NCBI RefSeq assembly: GCF_030160655.1
Contig: NZ_BSOT01000005.1
Span: 885,389 to 949,388 of the forward strand
Source: Agaribacter marinus
Lineage (GTDB): Bacteria; Pseudomonadota; Gammaproteobacteria; Enterobacterales; Alteromonadaceae
Direction: 5' to 3'
Length of the DNA: 64,000 bases
Shown: in pieces, positions 10,064 through 18,508 of the stretch
Numbering within the stretch: the first letter of the stretch is position 1
Layout of the letters: each line of letters begins with the position of its first letter
Notes under the pieces: model-generated
Seen by the model: the letters and a program-made list of their open reading frames with translations, nothing else
Databases searched by the model: none
What the model was told of the DNA's origin: nothing
Position numbers and translations under genes: made by a program

Positions 10064-10882
10064 ATGCCGTCAACAAAACAAACAATAGATGAACTACTGC
10101 ATCTCGCCAGCCTTCACAAAGACGTGCCAGACGCGAATTACCTTGTAGATAAATACTGGTCTCAAGGACGCACTGTATATGGTGGGTTAAGTGCTGCAAT
10201 GCTATATATGGCAAGTAAAAGCCAAATCCACTCGTTGCGTGTTTTACGTTCAATATCAACTAACTTTGTGGGTCCGTTGTTGGTAGATGTGCCTTTTACA
10301 ATCCAAGTAGAAGTAATAAGAGAAGGGAAAAACGTATCTCAGGTGCAAGCAAGGGCGATTCAAGAAGATAAAGTGGCGGTAGTGGCGCAATGTTGCTTTG
10401 GAGAAAATAGGGCGTCAAAGATCAGTGTTAAAAATGCAGAACTTCATGACTTACCTACGCCAACTAACGCTAAATTCATCCCTCAAATCCCGAAAGTAAC
10501 TCCGAAGTACTTTCGACATATTGATTTATCGATAAATGACGGTGGTATACCATTTACCGGTAAAAGTTCAACATCTTACGGCGGATGGATGCGATACACC
10601 ACCGCCCCCGAAAATATTACTGATGGCCATATTATTGGCTTAATAGATGCTTGGCCTCCGACGGTTATTCAGATGTTAAAGTGGCCTGCGCCAGCCAGTA
10701 CCATTAATTGGAATTTAGAGTTTATTCACCCTCATAGAGATGTAAAACCAAAGGATTGGTTTGCATACAAATCTCATACACGACATGCTGATGCAGGGTA
10801 TGCCCACTCAGAAGCTACGATTTGGGATAGTCACGGAAAGGTTATTGCATTATCTCGGCAGACAATCGCAGTATTCGATTGA
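10064..10882 (+). CDS. acyl-CoA thioesterase-like protein (double hotdog)
   Basis: The 272-aa protein fits the thioesterase-like superfamily with two hotdog halves: an N-terminal half with YGGLSAAMLYMA and LRSISTNFVGPL (the TesB-type 'GG..A' helix and following strand), and a C-terminal half with WMRYTTAPEN, IGLIDAWPPTVIQML and HADAGYAHSEATIWD, which resembles the TesB-like C-terminal active-site region. The natural acyl-CoA substrate cannot be read from the sequence. It is convergent with the HDOD gene (18 nt between stops), so it is likely a single-gene unit. Confidence 0.8.
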   Translation: MPSTKQTIDELLHLASLHKDVPDANYLVDKYWSQGRTVYGGLSAAMLYMASKSQIHSLRVLRSISTNFVGPLLVDVPFTIQVEVIREGKNVSQVQARAIQEDKVAVVAQCCFGENRASKISVKNAELHDLPTPTNAKFIPQIPKVTPKYFRHIDLSINDGGIPFTGKSSTSYGGWMRYTTAPENITDGHIIGLIDAWPPTVIQMLKWPAPASTINWNLEFIHPHRDVKPKDWFAYKSHTRHADAGYAHSEATIWDSHGKVIALSRQTIAVFD

Positions 10883-10900
10883 ATGAACACTTCATAAGGC

Positions 10901-11728
10901 TCAATCAGCAAACAATGAAACCGTTTCTTGCGTTTGGTGGCGCGCATCTTCTAAAATATCAGTTACTCTATTTAAATCTAACCCGATACTTGCATGGAGA
11001 AACTCAGGAAGCATTAAATTAATACGGTAGTATTCAGGATAAGTTGCCACTAAAGAGAGCACATAAGAAAGCTGTAAAATCTGCACCTCATCTATTGGCG
11101 CAGGCGTGTCATCGTGATGTTGCATTGCCACAGCCGAGACTATCGAATCAGGTAATAGCCATTTTTGAAGCAACGATGCTGAGATTTCAGCATAACTAAA
11201 CCCTAACAAGTCTTGTTGGTGATGTTTGGGTAACTTGAGTTCCGAAAAGCCTTGGCAGTCTTTTGCTAGTCCAGGATTAATTCTGAGTACCGCTAGTTCT
11301 CCAATATTATGAAACAAGCCCGCCATAAACAGACGAGAAACATCCTTTTCTTTGCATGCTAATGCAATTTTTTTTGCTAATAAACCACAGCATAAACTTT
11401 GAAACCAGAAATTTTTAACATCGATAAATTTTCGATGCTCACGTGTTAAGGAATCTGATACAGAAAATGCCAAAGCAAATTCATAGACAGAATTAACCCC
11501 AATGATTTGAATCGCCTTTTCTAAACTCTCTATTTTTCTTGAAAAGCGATAAACGGCACTGTTTGCAAGTTTAAGTACGTGCGCAGCTAAGCCGGGGTCA
11601 CCAGCAATAACTGTCGATATATCTTTCATATCCGCTGTACCGGAATCGGATAACTTCTTTATATCTAAAGCAGTTTGCGGTACTGCAAATAATTTCGATG
11701 CTTTTTGTGCATACTCAATTGCATTCAT
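10901..11728 (-). CDS. HDOD-domain protein
   Basis: An HDOD (HD-related output domain) protein filling nearly the whole length: VIAGDPGLAAHVLKLANSAV (residues ~40-60), SLEKAIQIIGVNSVYEFALA, then RLFMAGLFHNIGELAVL and SYAEISASLLQKWLLPDSIV. The position of the HD phosphohydrolase metal ligand reads HN, and downstream HD-type ligands are not all there, as usual for HDOD, so enzymatic activity is unlikely; such proteins act in signalling, often in c-di-GMP or motility control. The longest frame begins with a TTG at 11746, but the ATG at 11726-11728, preceded by GGAG, is preferred. It starts 25 nt after the stop of the upstream reductase gene, likely an operon. Confidence 0.85.
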   Translation of the reverse strand: MNAIEYAQKASKLFAVPQTALDIKKLSDSGTADMKDISTVIAGDPGLAAHVLKLANSAVYRFSRKIESLEKAIQIIGVNSVYEFALAFSVSDSLTREHRKFIDVKNFWFQSLCCGLLAKKIALACKEKDVSRLFMAGLFHNIGELAVLRINPGLAKDCQGFSELKLPKHHQQDLLGFSYAEISASLLQKWLLPDSIVSAVAMQHHDDTPAPIDEVQILQLSYVLSLVATYPEYYRINLMLPEFLHASIGLDLNRVTDILEDARHQTQETVSLFAD

Positions 11729-11752
11729 TAACCCTACACTCTCCAAACAAAG

Positions 11753-12805
11753 CTATTTGTGCGATTTCAACAAGGAATCAAATCGTTTCAATATGTCTAC
11801 GTGAGTATCCGTCTTTCCGTGCTCACGTTTTTTTATCAAGGCGGTGATTAGGCGATTTCCTGGTGCTGAAATATCCAATTTAGCGGCCTCGTCAATGACC
11901 TTACCGTTGATAAAATCGACTTCCGTTGTTTTATTTGCTGACAAATCCCAAAACATTGATGAGCGAGCCAAGGGATCAATCGTAAGCATTTTTTGCGCAA
12001 GCAAATTAAAAATGGCATTGGGTAAGCGCAAAAATACTGGTAACCATTTATTCGGCAAATTTGTGATTTTCGGTAGTTTAATTTTTTGTTTTTTCGTTAC
12101 TTTTAGTAGTTCATCCATCAAAAGTGCAATTACTAGTCGGTATCGCCTATCTTGCAACATCTCTTTTACCGGTACATCGATTAGTGCATTTACAGCATTA
12201 CTTAGGTTAAGTTGCAGTTTTGCCCATTGTAATGCTGTCATTTGATAGGAAATGTCTATTGGTAGATTGTCCGAGGCTAACTGGCTTACTAACCACTTAA
12301 TCGATGTTTCGATAGTAGAGGTGACCTCTAAGGTTAGATTGCCTTCAGAACTTCGATGAAAATTGCCGGGGTGTTTTTGCACGACATTAAATGGCACCAT
12401 TGCCCGAATGACTTCGTTCTGAGGAAATGCTAGCTTAATGCCCTTATGGGTATTCACCCCATTTTGACAACAAATAATTATCGTTTGCTCGTCGATACAG
12501 TTTTTTACTTCTTCAATCACGTCTTCTAGCGACGTACACTTAACTGTTAGCCAAAGCACATCCGCTTTTTCATGTAAATTATCAATGTTATTTTTATCTA
12601 CTAAATTCGGTAAATTACTGACAGTGTAAGTGTTTCCTAGATAGTCACTGATTGAGTAATGCGCGTGTAATTCATCCGCTTTTTCTGGCTTTATATATAG
12701 ACTAAGTAATTGACGGGATTTAATAAGAGACGCGCCTAAATAGCACCCAATCAAACCCGCCCCAAAGACAATGTGATGAGCATCATGTTGTGGTATCTTA
12801 GGCAT
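11753..12805 (-). CDS. ketopantoate reductase-family protein (ApbA/PanE-like)
   Basis: An NADP-dependent 2-dehydropantoate 2-reductase family member. The N-terminal Rossmann motif is VFGAGLIGCYLGASLI; ICCQNGVNTHKGI corresponds to the QNG motif; the catalytic Lys region reads ALQWAKLQLNLSNAVNALI and the C-terminal substrate motif SSMFWDLSANKTTEVDFING has the conserved Glu. At ~350 aa it is about 45 residues longer than E. coli PanE, so it may not be the biosynthetic enzyme. The frame could begin at a GTG (12811), but AGGAG at 12814-12818 sits 8 nt from the ATG at 12803-12805, which is chosen. Confidence 0.85.
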   Translation of the reverse strand: MPKIPQHDAHHIVFGAGLIGCYLGASLIKSRQLLSLYIKPEKADELHAHYSISDYLGNTYTVSNLPNLVDKNNIDNLHEKADVLWLTVKCTSLEDVIEEVKNCIDEQTIIICCQNGVNTHKGIKLAFPQNEVIRAMVPFNVVQKHPGNFHRSSEGNLTLEVTSTIETSIKWLVSQLASDNLPIDISYQMTALQWAKLQLNLSNAVNALIDVPVKEMLQDRRYRLVIALLMDELLKVTKKQKIKLPKITNLPNKWLPVFLRLPNAIFNLLAQKMLTIDPLARSSMFWDLSANKTTEVDFINGKVIDEAAKLDISAPGNRLITALIKKREHGKTDTHVDILKRFDSLLKSHK

Positions 12806-12903
12806 TTTCACGACTCCTAGATAAATGAATCAATAGGCACTTTAGTTGATTGTCTGTCTATTTATCTCAACCGCTTAACGGACATTTTCAATGTTGACTA
12901 TTT

Positions 12904-14235
12904 ATGTTGCAAGTGATGACGCACGCTAAAACCGCTATTTTTATTGGTTATGTATGGCCAGAACCAAATACGACCGCTGCTGGTCAAAATATTCTTAGTT
13001 ACATGACGACCCTTGTCGAAAACAATTGGCATGTTCACTTTTGGTGTGCAGCGGATAAAGGCGTGCACGCCGTTGATTTAGAACAACATAATGTTAATGT
13101 ACAGCAAATAAAACTGAATGACGACAGTTTCAATCAATCATTAAAAACTTGCATGCCGAGCATTGTCATTTTTGATCGTTTTTTAACGGAAGAACAATTT
13201 GCATGGCGGGTAGCAGAAACATGTCCTGATGCTCTAAGAGTACTGGATTGCGAAGACCTACATTTTCTGCGTCACGGCAGAGAAGTTTTGCATAAACAAT
13301 CACTAAAAATTAGAAAAAAGACCTTAAAAGCAACCCAGCCAGAACAATATCAAACAAGCAACGATATATTTGCCGAGGTATCACTTTCCTTATTACACAC
13401 ACCACAGTTTCACAGAGAGTTAGCGAGTATTATGCGCTGCGATTTGGTAATTACGCTCTCTTCATTTGAGAGGCAAGTACTGCAAGATAAATACGGCGTA
13501 GCAAAAGATAACACAATGCACCTCCCCTTTATCAGGCCTAAGCCTAAAGGTCACTCACCCACATTTGAAGCTCGACAAAACATAGTAACCATTGGTAACT
13601 TGAAACATCGACCAAATGTTGTCGCAATTGAGCATTTGGTTGAACGCATTATGCCGCCCCTACGTAAACATATTCCTGGCATAGAACTGCATGTTTATGG
13701 TGATTATGCTCCCCCCAGAATATTGCAATTACACAACCCCAAGAAAGGCATTTTTATACTGGGCTTTGTGAAAGATCATATACACGTTATTAGTCACGCT
13801 AGATTACTTGTTGCTCCCCTGCACTTCGGTGCAGGTGTGAAAGGGAAGCTTTTGGACGCAATGACATGCATGACACCTTCTGTTACTACCCCTATTGGTG
13901 CTGAGGGAATCAATATAGTCCATTGGCCTGGTGCAATTTGCACAGATGACGCAATGTTTGTAGATAAGACAATCGCCTTATACACCGACAAATCTCTGTG
14001 GACAGAAGCGTCTGAATTTACTCGAAGTCAAGATAATGTGCATTTTTCTATAAGCGATAATCAACGATATTTGATCTCTAGGCTTACTCATGCGCTAGAA
14101 AATCGTCATCTCTACAGAGCAAAGAACTTCCTACAAGGCATAATGATGCAACAAGGCATGCAAGCCTCAAAATATATGAGCCAATGGATAGTGGCGAAAA
14201 ACAAACTTAAAGTACTGATTGAAGACGAGAAATAA
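12904..14235 (+). CDS. glycosyltransferase, group 1 (GT4-like)
   Basis: A 443-aa GT-B glycosyltransferase: N-terminal donor-side motif GYVWPEPNTTAAGQNI, a linker with TIGNLKHRPNVVAIEHLV (start of the second Rossmann half) and the C-terminal nucleotide-sugar motif HFGAGVKGKLLDAM..TTPIGAEGI. Sugar donor and acceptor are unknown. The middle part (residues ~110-200) is unusually long and includes DCEDLHFLRHGRE. The alternative start at 12916 (ATG) cannot be excluded; neither has a good ribosome site. Its 3' end overlaps the convergent desulfurase gene by 29 nt. No other polysaccharide genes are close. Confidence 0.85.
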   Translation: MLQVMTHAKTAIFIGYVWPEPNTTAAGQNILSYMTTLVENNWHVHFWCAADKGVHAVDLEQHNVNVQQIKLNDDSFNQSLKTCMPSIVIFDRFLTEEQFAWRVAETCPDALRVLDCEDLHFLRHGREVLHKQSLKIRKKTLKATQPEQYQTSNDIFAEVSLSLLHTPQFHRELASIMRCDLVITLSSFERQVLQDKYGVAKDNTMHLPFIRPKPKGHSPTFEARQNIVTIGNLKHRPNVVAIEHLVERIMPPLRKHIPGIELHVYGDYAPPRILQLHNPKKGIFILGFVKDHIHVISHARLLVAPLHFGAGVKGKLLDAMTCMTPSVTTPIGAEGINIVHWPGAICTDDAMFVDKTIALYTDKSLWTEASEFTRSQDNVHFSISDNQRYLISRLTHALENRHLYRAKNFLQGIMMQQGMQASKYMSQWIVAKNKLKVLIEDEK

Positions 14236-15874
14236 TTTTATTAACGCCGTCTCTTCTACCAACGCTAAAATATGAGGATAACCCTAGCTCTTCTAAATAA
14301 TTAGAGTAGTTTACCTTATTACCCGCTTTAGTAACATAAAGAAGCAATGCCAGTATTCCTCGAATGACTTTACTGTCTGAATATGCCTGCCACCCATGTT
14401 CAACATTAAACCTTAGCCAAACAGCCGCTTCACACCCATCGATTGCGCTTAATTCATTCCGCTCTTCCTGTGGCAGTGTCTTGAGACATTTGCTTAACAA
14501 CAACAATGCGCGGTGTTTTGTACTCCAATCAGACGCTTGAATAATATCGTCAATCAGCGCTTTTTCGTTTGATGGCCTTTCCTGCATCTCGTTTTTGAGT
14601 AATAAAGACTTTTTGTCATTGTTTTTGATATCACCAAGTGAATGCAATAATGCAGAAATAAAGCGGTCTACATCTGTTTTGTCATTATATGCACCCAAAG
14701 ATATGCGTAAACACGCACCAAGCGCTAGACTACTGAGCAATGGCATAGCGCAATGATGGCCGTAGCGCAGCGATATATCTTGATGCCATAGTTGCTCGGC
14801 AAGGCTATGATTGTCTGCACTTTCGTGGATAAATGAGACGATGCCAATGTTGCCTTCTGGTGCCTCAATATTCTCATTTGTATTAATTTGTGCGCTTTCA
14901 TTCAGTACACTCGACAACCCGATATTGCCCAATATTCTTAAGTCATTCACCTTGCGTAGTTGCTGCAATAGGTATTGAGATAGCCTTCGCTCGTGAGAAA
15001 TAATTTGATGGAAATTTTCCATCAAAAATAACGCGGCATGTTTTATGCCGATAACACCAGTGATGTTGGGTGTCCCCGCTTCAAATTTCAGTGGTGGTGG
15101 TTGTGCAGTAAACGTTTGATAAGATACATTGCTCACCATTTCTCCACCAAGTTTAGATACCTGCATTGTCGCTAGTTGGTGATATTTACCAAAGAGGATC
15201 CCAACACCCGTTGGTCCATACATTTTATGCCCACTAAATACATAGAAGTCGCAATTCAAATCTGTCATATCGACACTTAAGTGGGCAACGGCTTGCGTAC
15301 CATCAATCACCGTGATGGCGTTGTATTTATTGGCAAGCAGACACAATTGCTTAATCGGATAGATGTTGCCCAGTACATTTGAAACATGCGCACAGGCTAT
15401 TAAACATACATCCTCATCGATAAGCTTCACCCATTGTTCAAAAGTCGTTGGAGAAAACGTACCATTTTCAGACAGTGGCAATACTTCAATTGACAAATCT
15501 AAACGCTTAGCCAATTTTTGCCATGGCAATAAATTAGCATGGTGTTCACTCGCGCATACTAGAATTTTAGTGCCCACTAAATTGGATGTCGATAGACCAT
15601 CTGCAATCATATTGATGCTTTCTGTCGCGCCACTGGTAAATACTATTTCGTCGCTATTGGCATTAATTAGCTTGGCAAGCACTGCTCGTGAACTTTCATA
15701 TGTTTCCGTCGCTAATGTCGCTTTGCGATATGCAGCACGGTGCACAGTTGCATTATCTGTCGCTAAAAAACGTTGGTTTGAATCAATTACATGCTGCAGA
15801 CGCTGCGTTGTAGCAGCACTGTCTAAGTAAGTCACAGAGGGGTTTGCAGTAAAAAAAGGAAAATGATGCTTCAC
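14207..15874 (-). CDS. cysteine desulfurase-SufE fusion (CsdA-CsdE type)
   Basis: The first ~405 residues are a class V, SufS/CsdA-type cysteine desulfurase: YLDSAATTQ near the start, SEHHANLLPW, VIDGTQAVAH, the PLP lysine K217 in FSGHKMYGPTG and the persulfide cysteine C375 in RYGHHCAMPL. Residues ~435-555 are a SufE/CsdE domain: KHRALLLLSKCLKTLP, then C481 in AIDGCEAAVWLRF, the SufE sulfur-acceptor motif, and SDSKVIRGILALLL. The normally separate sulfur donor and acceptor are thus on one chain. The frame starts with GTG (15872-15874) with no strong ribosome site. Role: sulfur mobilisation for Fe-S clusters or other thio-cofactors. No suf or isc genes are adjacent. Confidence 0.92.
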   Translation of the reverse strand: MKHHFPFFTANPSVTYLDSAATTQRLQHVIDSNQRFLATDNATVHRAAYRKATLATETYESSRAVLAKLINANSDEIVFTSGATESINMIADGLSTSNLVGTKILVCASEHHANLLPWQKLAKRLDLSIEVLPLSENGTFSPTTFEQWVKLIDEDVCLIACAHVSNVLGNIYPIKQLCLLANKYNAITVIDGTQAVAHLSVDMTDLNCDFYVFSGHKMYGPTGVGILFGKYHQLATMQVSKLGGEMVSNVSYQTFTAQPPPLKFEAGTPNITGVIGIKHAALFLMENFHQIISHERRLSQYLLQQLRKVNDLRILGNIGLSSVLNESAQINTNENIEAPEGNIGIVSFIHESADNHSLAEQLWHQDISLRYGHHCAMPLLSSLALGACLRISLGAYNDKTDVDRFISALLHSLGDIKNNDKKSLLLKNEMQERPSNEKALIDDIIQASDWSTKHRALLLLSKCLKTLPQEERNELSAIDGCEAAVWLRFNVEHGWQAYSDSKVIRGILALLLYVTKAGNKVNYSNYLEELGLSSYFSVGRRDGVNKIISRLQSVL

Positions 15875-16084
15875 AAATTTTTATAACTTTTCTTTATAAT
15901 CTTTTTACAGTATAAATTGAACACTCAGGATGACCAAAACTTTGTTTCAAAGTAGATGTTATATTTAACGCAACACTGACATAATTCACGACCTTTGCGA
16001 CTGACTTTGATACACTATTTTACTTACACAAACATATTACCCACCAATCACCTATTCAAGTGATTTTGTTATACGGGATGACTA

Positions 16085-16729
16085 GTGACATTTATTCAAC
16101 TCATTTGCACAATAACGTTCTGTGCCATCTTTGCATACGCCGTTAAAAATACCGAACTAAGGACGTTGACGAAGGATAAAAGGTTACAACATCGATTATT
16201 TGGCACATCAACTGCCTTATTTATCCTATGGTTATTTAGGGTCAGTATTCATGACGGTTTAGTAATGCACTTCTTAGGTTTAACCGCTCTTACCCTTATC
16301 TTAGGTTTTCGATGGTCACTGATTAGTGCAACGGCTGTTTTGCTAGCACTAACAGGTTTAGGATACGAGAACCTTGAATCCTTCGGTGTAAACGGGCTAC
16401 TGGGTATATTGTTGCCGTTGATTGCCAGTTACAGCATTTATACTGTAACGTTTCACAAAATGCAGCGGCATCTATTTATATATATCTTCTTATGTGCATT
16501 TTTAGCGGGCGCTATTTCCATTGCCTTAAAAATGGGGTTAATGAGTGCATATTTTTATGTTGACGGTTTATATGCATGGGACGTCATTGCCTACAACTAT
16601 ACGCAAATGATTATCTTATTGGTTTTTCAAGAAGCATTTTTTAACGGTATGCTAATGACTTGCTTAATCATATACAAACCGCAATGGGTTTATACTTTTA
16701 GCGATAAATTTTATTTAGACGGTAAATAA
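16085..16729 (+). CDS. energy-coupling factor transporter permease-like membrane protein (CbiM-like)
   Basis: A 214-aa protein of six or so hydrophobic segments, with HFLGLTALTLILGFRWSLISA (split over ~residues 60-80) and ENLESFGVNGLLGILLPLI, which match the CbiM-like substrate-binding membrane component family found without partners in proteobacteria. CbiM proteins bind Co2+ or Ni2+; here the N-terminal metal-binding Met-His start of true CbiM is lacking, so the substrate is open. The start is a GTG at 16085. No ATPase or T-component gene is near. The gene is divergent from the desulfurase fusion. Confidence 0.7.
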   Translation: MTFIQLICTITFCAIFAYAVKNTELRTLTKDKRLQHRLFGTSTALFILWLFRVSIHDGLVMHFLGLTALTLILGFRWSLISATAVLLALTGLGYENLESFGVNGLLGILLPLIASYSIYTVTFHKMQRHLFIYIFLCAFLAGAISIALKMGLMSAYFYVDGLYAWDVIAYNYTQMIILLVFQEAFFNGMLMTCLIIYKPQWVYTFSDKFYLDGK

Positions 16730-16753
16730 CCTGATGTGATAGTTAAATAATAA

Positions 16754-17683
16754 CTAAGGCAAACGTAATTTTTCCCTTAACGCGCCATCTTCCACCCGTT
16801 TTTTGTTCCAATAGTCTGTTTTTAAGGTGTCGATATACTCCGCGCTTGTCGTCATATAGCTTGCGGCTTCGCCAAAACCACTCACATAACTTTCATACCA
16901 GCTCATAATTTTATGTGGGAAGGCACGTTCAAAATTAATCACTAATTCACGTTCCAATTCAGGATAGCTAATTATGTAGGTGTATTCCTTTTCATTCTGC
17001 GTAAGTTTGGCGTCTGCTGAGTAGGCGGTAACTTTTTCATGTCTCAAGCGCAGATACTCAAATGACGGTATTATCGAAATGTTCCCTTGGGGCAAAGCGC
17101 TTGGCGCTATGCGAAGTTTTACCCACAACTCACTTTCTAAATGCGTTGGCGTTAAGTTAAGTGAGAAATCCCCCTCAGATTCAAAATATGAAAAGCCTTG
17201 AATCTCATAACTTTCACGATGATTAAGTTGCGTAAACACATGACCACACCATTCCTGGACACTTGACGTTACCTTTAACGCGTGGTCACGCGATTCAACA
17301 GGAAAAAATACGCTTGTCATAATTGAATATGGGTACAAACCTGTTTCAAATTTTTTAGTGGCATTTAGTTTTAAGGTATGAATATTGTCTTTTGCAGTAT
17401 AATCATCTGCTTTAATCTGGGTCGTCGGATTAGTTGGTTCTGTGACATATATCAGGGTTGATGTGCCTTCGTGAATCTCGCCATATCTAGCCTGCTTTAA
17501 CCGATAAGAACTCAATTCCGCCTGACCAGAATACCAATAGGATTTAGCGGGTTCAGACCAAATAGAGGTATTCCGCTCTTCAGCTGCGTGATGCGCAATA
17601 GCATTTGCATTCCAAACAACAATAAAAAGCGTTAAAAGAATAAGGGTGGCGCGATTTTCAAAATAAGTGCGGGCAGTGTCCAT
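16754..17683 (-). CDS. conserved hypothetical exported protein
   Basis: The protein (309 aa) has a hydrophobic N-terminal segment ATLILLTLFIVVWNANAIAH that looks like a signal peptide or anchor. The rest resembles a conserved family found in Bacteroidetes and marine gammaproteobacteria with the words YWYSGQAELSSYRLKQARYG, LKLNATKKFETGLYPYSIM and SSVQEWCGHVFTQLN; it is sometimes labelled 'septum formation inhibitor Maf', which I consider a misannotation because none of the Maf nucleotide-binding motifs is present. Function unknown; probably periplasmic. Convergent with the CbiM-like gene, 24 nt apart. Confidence 0.7.
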   Translation of the reverse strand: MDTARTYFENRATLILLTLFIVVWNANAIAHHAAEERNTSIWSEPAKSYWYSGQAELSSYRLKQARYGEIHEGTSTLIYVTEPTNPTTQIKADDYTAKDNIHTLKLNATKKFETGLYPYSIMTSVFFPVESRDHALKVTSSVQEWCGHVFTQLNHRESYEIQGFSYFESEGDFSLNLTPTHLESELWVKLRIAPSALPQGNISIIPSFEYLRLRHEKVTAYSADAKLTQNEKEYTYIISYPELERELVINFERAFPHKIMSWYESYVSGFGEAASYMTTSAEYIDTLKTDYWNKKRVEDGALREKLRLP

Positions 17684-17849
17684 AAGTATCTAGCTTAGCT
17701 ATTTGCTTCATTTGCAAAGAATCATAGCGTTAACTTACAACAGAAGCACAAGTGAATTTATAAAATTTCTGTAAAGAATGTCTGTCAAAACCTTATAAAT
17801 TCAATGCCCTAAACGCACTGTATAGGACGACTGCCTGATTTTAAACCTA

Positions 17850-18413
17850 CTATTTGGCTGTTAAAATATCTAAAATTGGTGCTAACTCTTGCTTGCCATT
17901 CATTATTTCTTCAGGCGTTAAACCAGATAGTTCATGCGGGAAAACCAACCATTCGCTACTTTCATGTACGTAGTAATCAGGCGTAATGTCGGTCTTGTTA
18001 TTTTGTGGTTTATACCAAGGCGTCGCGACGCGGATTTCTTTTGGCGCATTTAGGCGCATAAGTACGTTAATTTGACTAACCAAGGCTTGGATACTTCTAC
18101 CAGAATCGAATACGTCATCAACGATTAGTAATTTATCTTCGGCATTCGCATTTTCGACAAGGTAGTGTAAGCCATGCACACGAATTTCTTTAGATTGCTG
18201 ATTAATACCATAGTAAGAGGACGTGCGAACAGCAATGTGATCAGTGGGTGCATTGCGATATTCGAAATATTCTTGAACAGCAATACCAATTGGTGCACCA
18301 CCGCGCCATATACCTACAATAAAATCAGGTCTAAAGCCGTCTTTATACGCTTTATCCGCGACCAAAAAAGAATCTCTCAGTAACGCGGCAGAATCGATAA
18401 AATGTTTATTCAA
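17850..18413 (-). CDS. phosphoribosyltransferase-domain protein
   Basis: A type I phosphoribosyltransferase fold of 187 aa. The PRPP-binding motif is LLIVDDVFDSGRS (residues ~95-107) and the N-terminal DFIVGIWRGGAPIGIAVQEY is the PRTase loop I region. It resembles xanthine/hypoxanthine PRTase-like proteins (Gpt family), but the base specificity cannot be told. A 22-bp near-palindrome lies directly upstream. It is downstream of the lolC-like gene on the same strand (95 nt), perhaps co-transcribed. Confidence 0.82.
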   Translation of the reverse strand: MNKHFIDSAALLRDSFLVADKAYKDGFRPDFIVGIWRGGAPIGIAVQEYFEYRNAPTDHIAVRTSSYYGINQQSKEIRVHGLHYLVENANAEDKLLIVDDVFDSGRSIQALVSQINVLMRLNAPKEIRVATPWYKPQNNKTDITPDYYVHESSEWLVFPHELSGLTPEEIMNGKQELAPILDILTAK

Positions 18414-18435
18414 ACTTAACCCTTTGGTTTCATGT

Positions 18436-18457
18436 ACTTTGCATTAATGCACAAAGT
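18436..18457. promoter_or_regulatory. near-palindrome upstream of the phosphoribosyltransferase gene
   Basis: The core GCATTAATGC (18441-18450) is a perfect 10-bp palindrome flanked by ACTTT on the left and AAAGT on the right (with two extra bases), 23 nt before the start codon. It could be an operator; it does not match the PurR consensus. Confidence 0.35.
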
Positions 18458-18508
18458 CAAAATCACTATGGCGCGAAGTATAGCACCAAATATCATAAGG
18501 TGAAGTGC

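Noticed and set aside
16754..17683. Septum formation inhibitor Maf
   Set aside because: No Maf nucleotide pyrophosphatase motifs; the name is a propagated label for this exported family.
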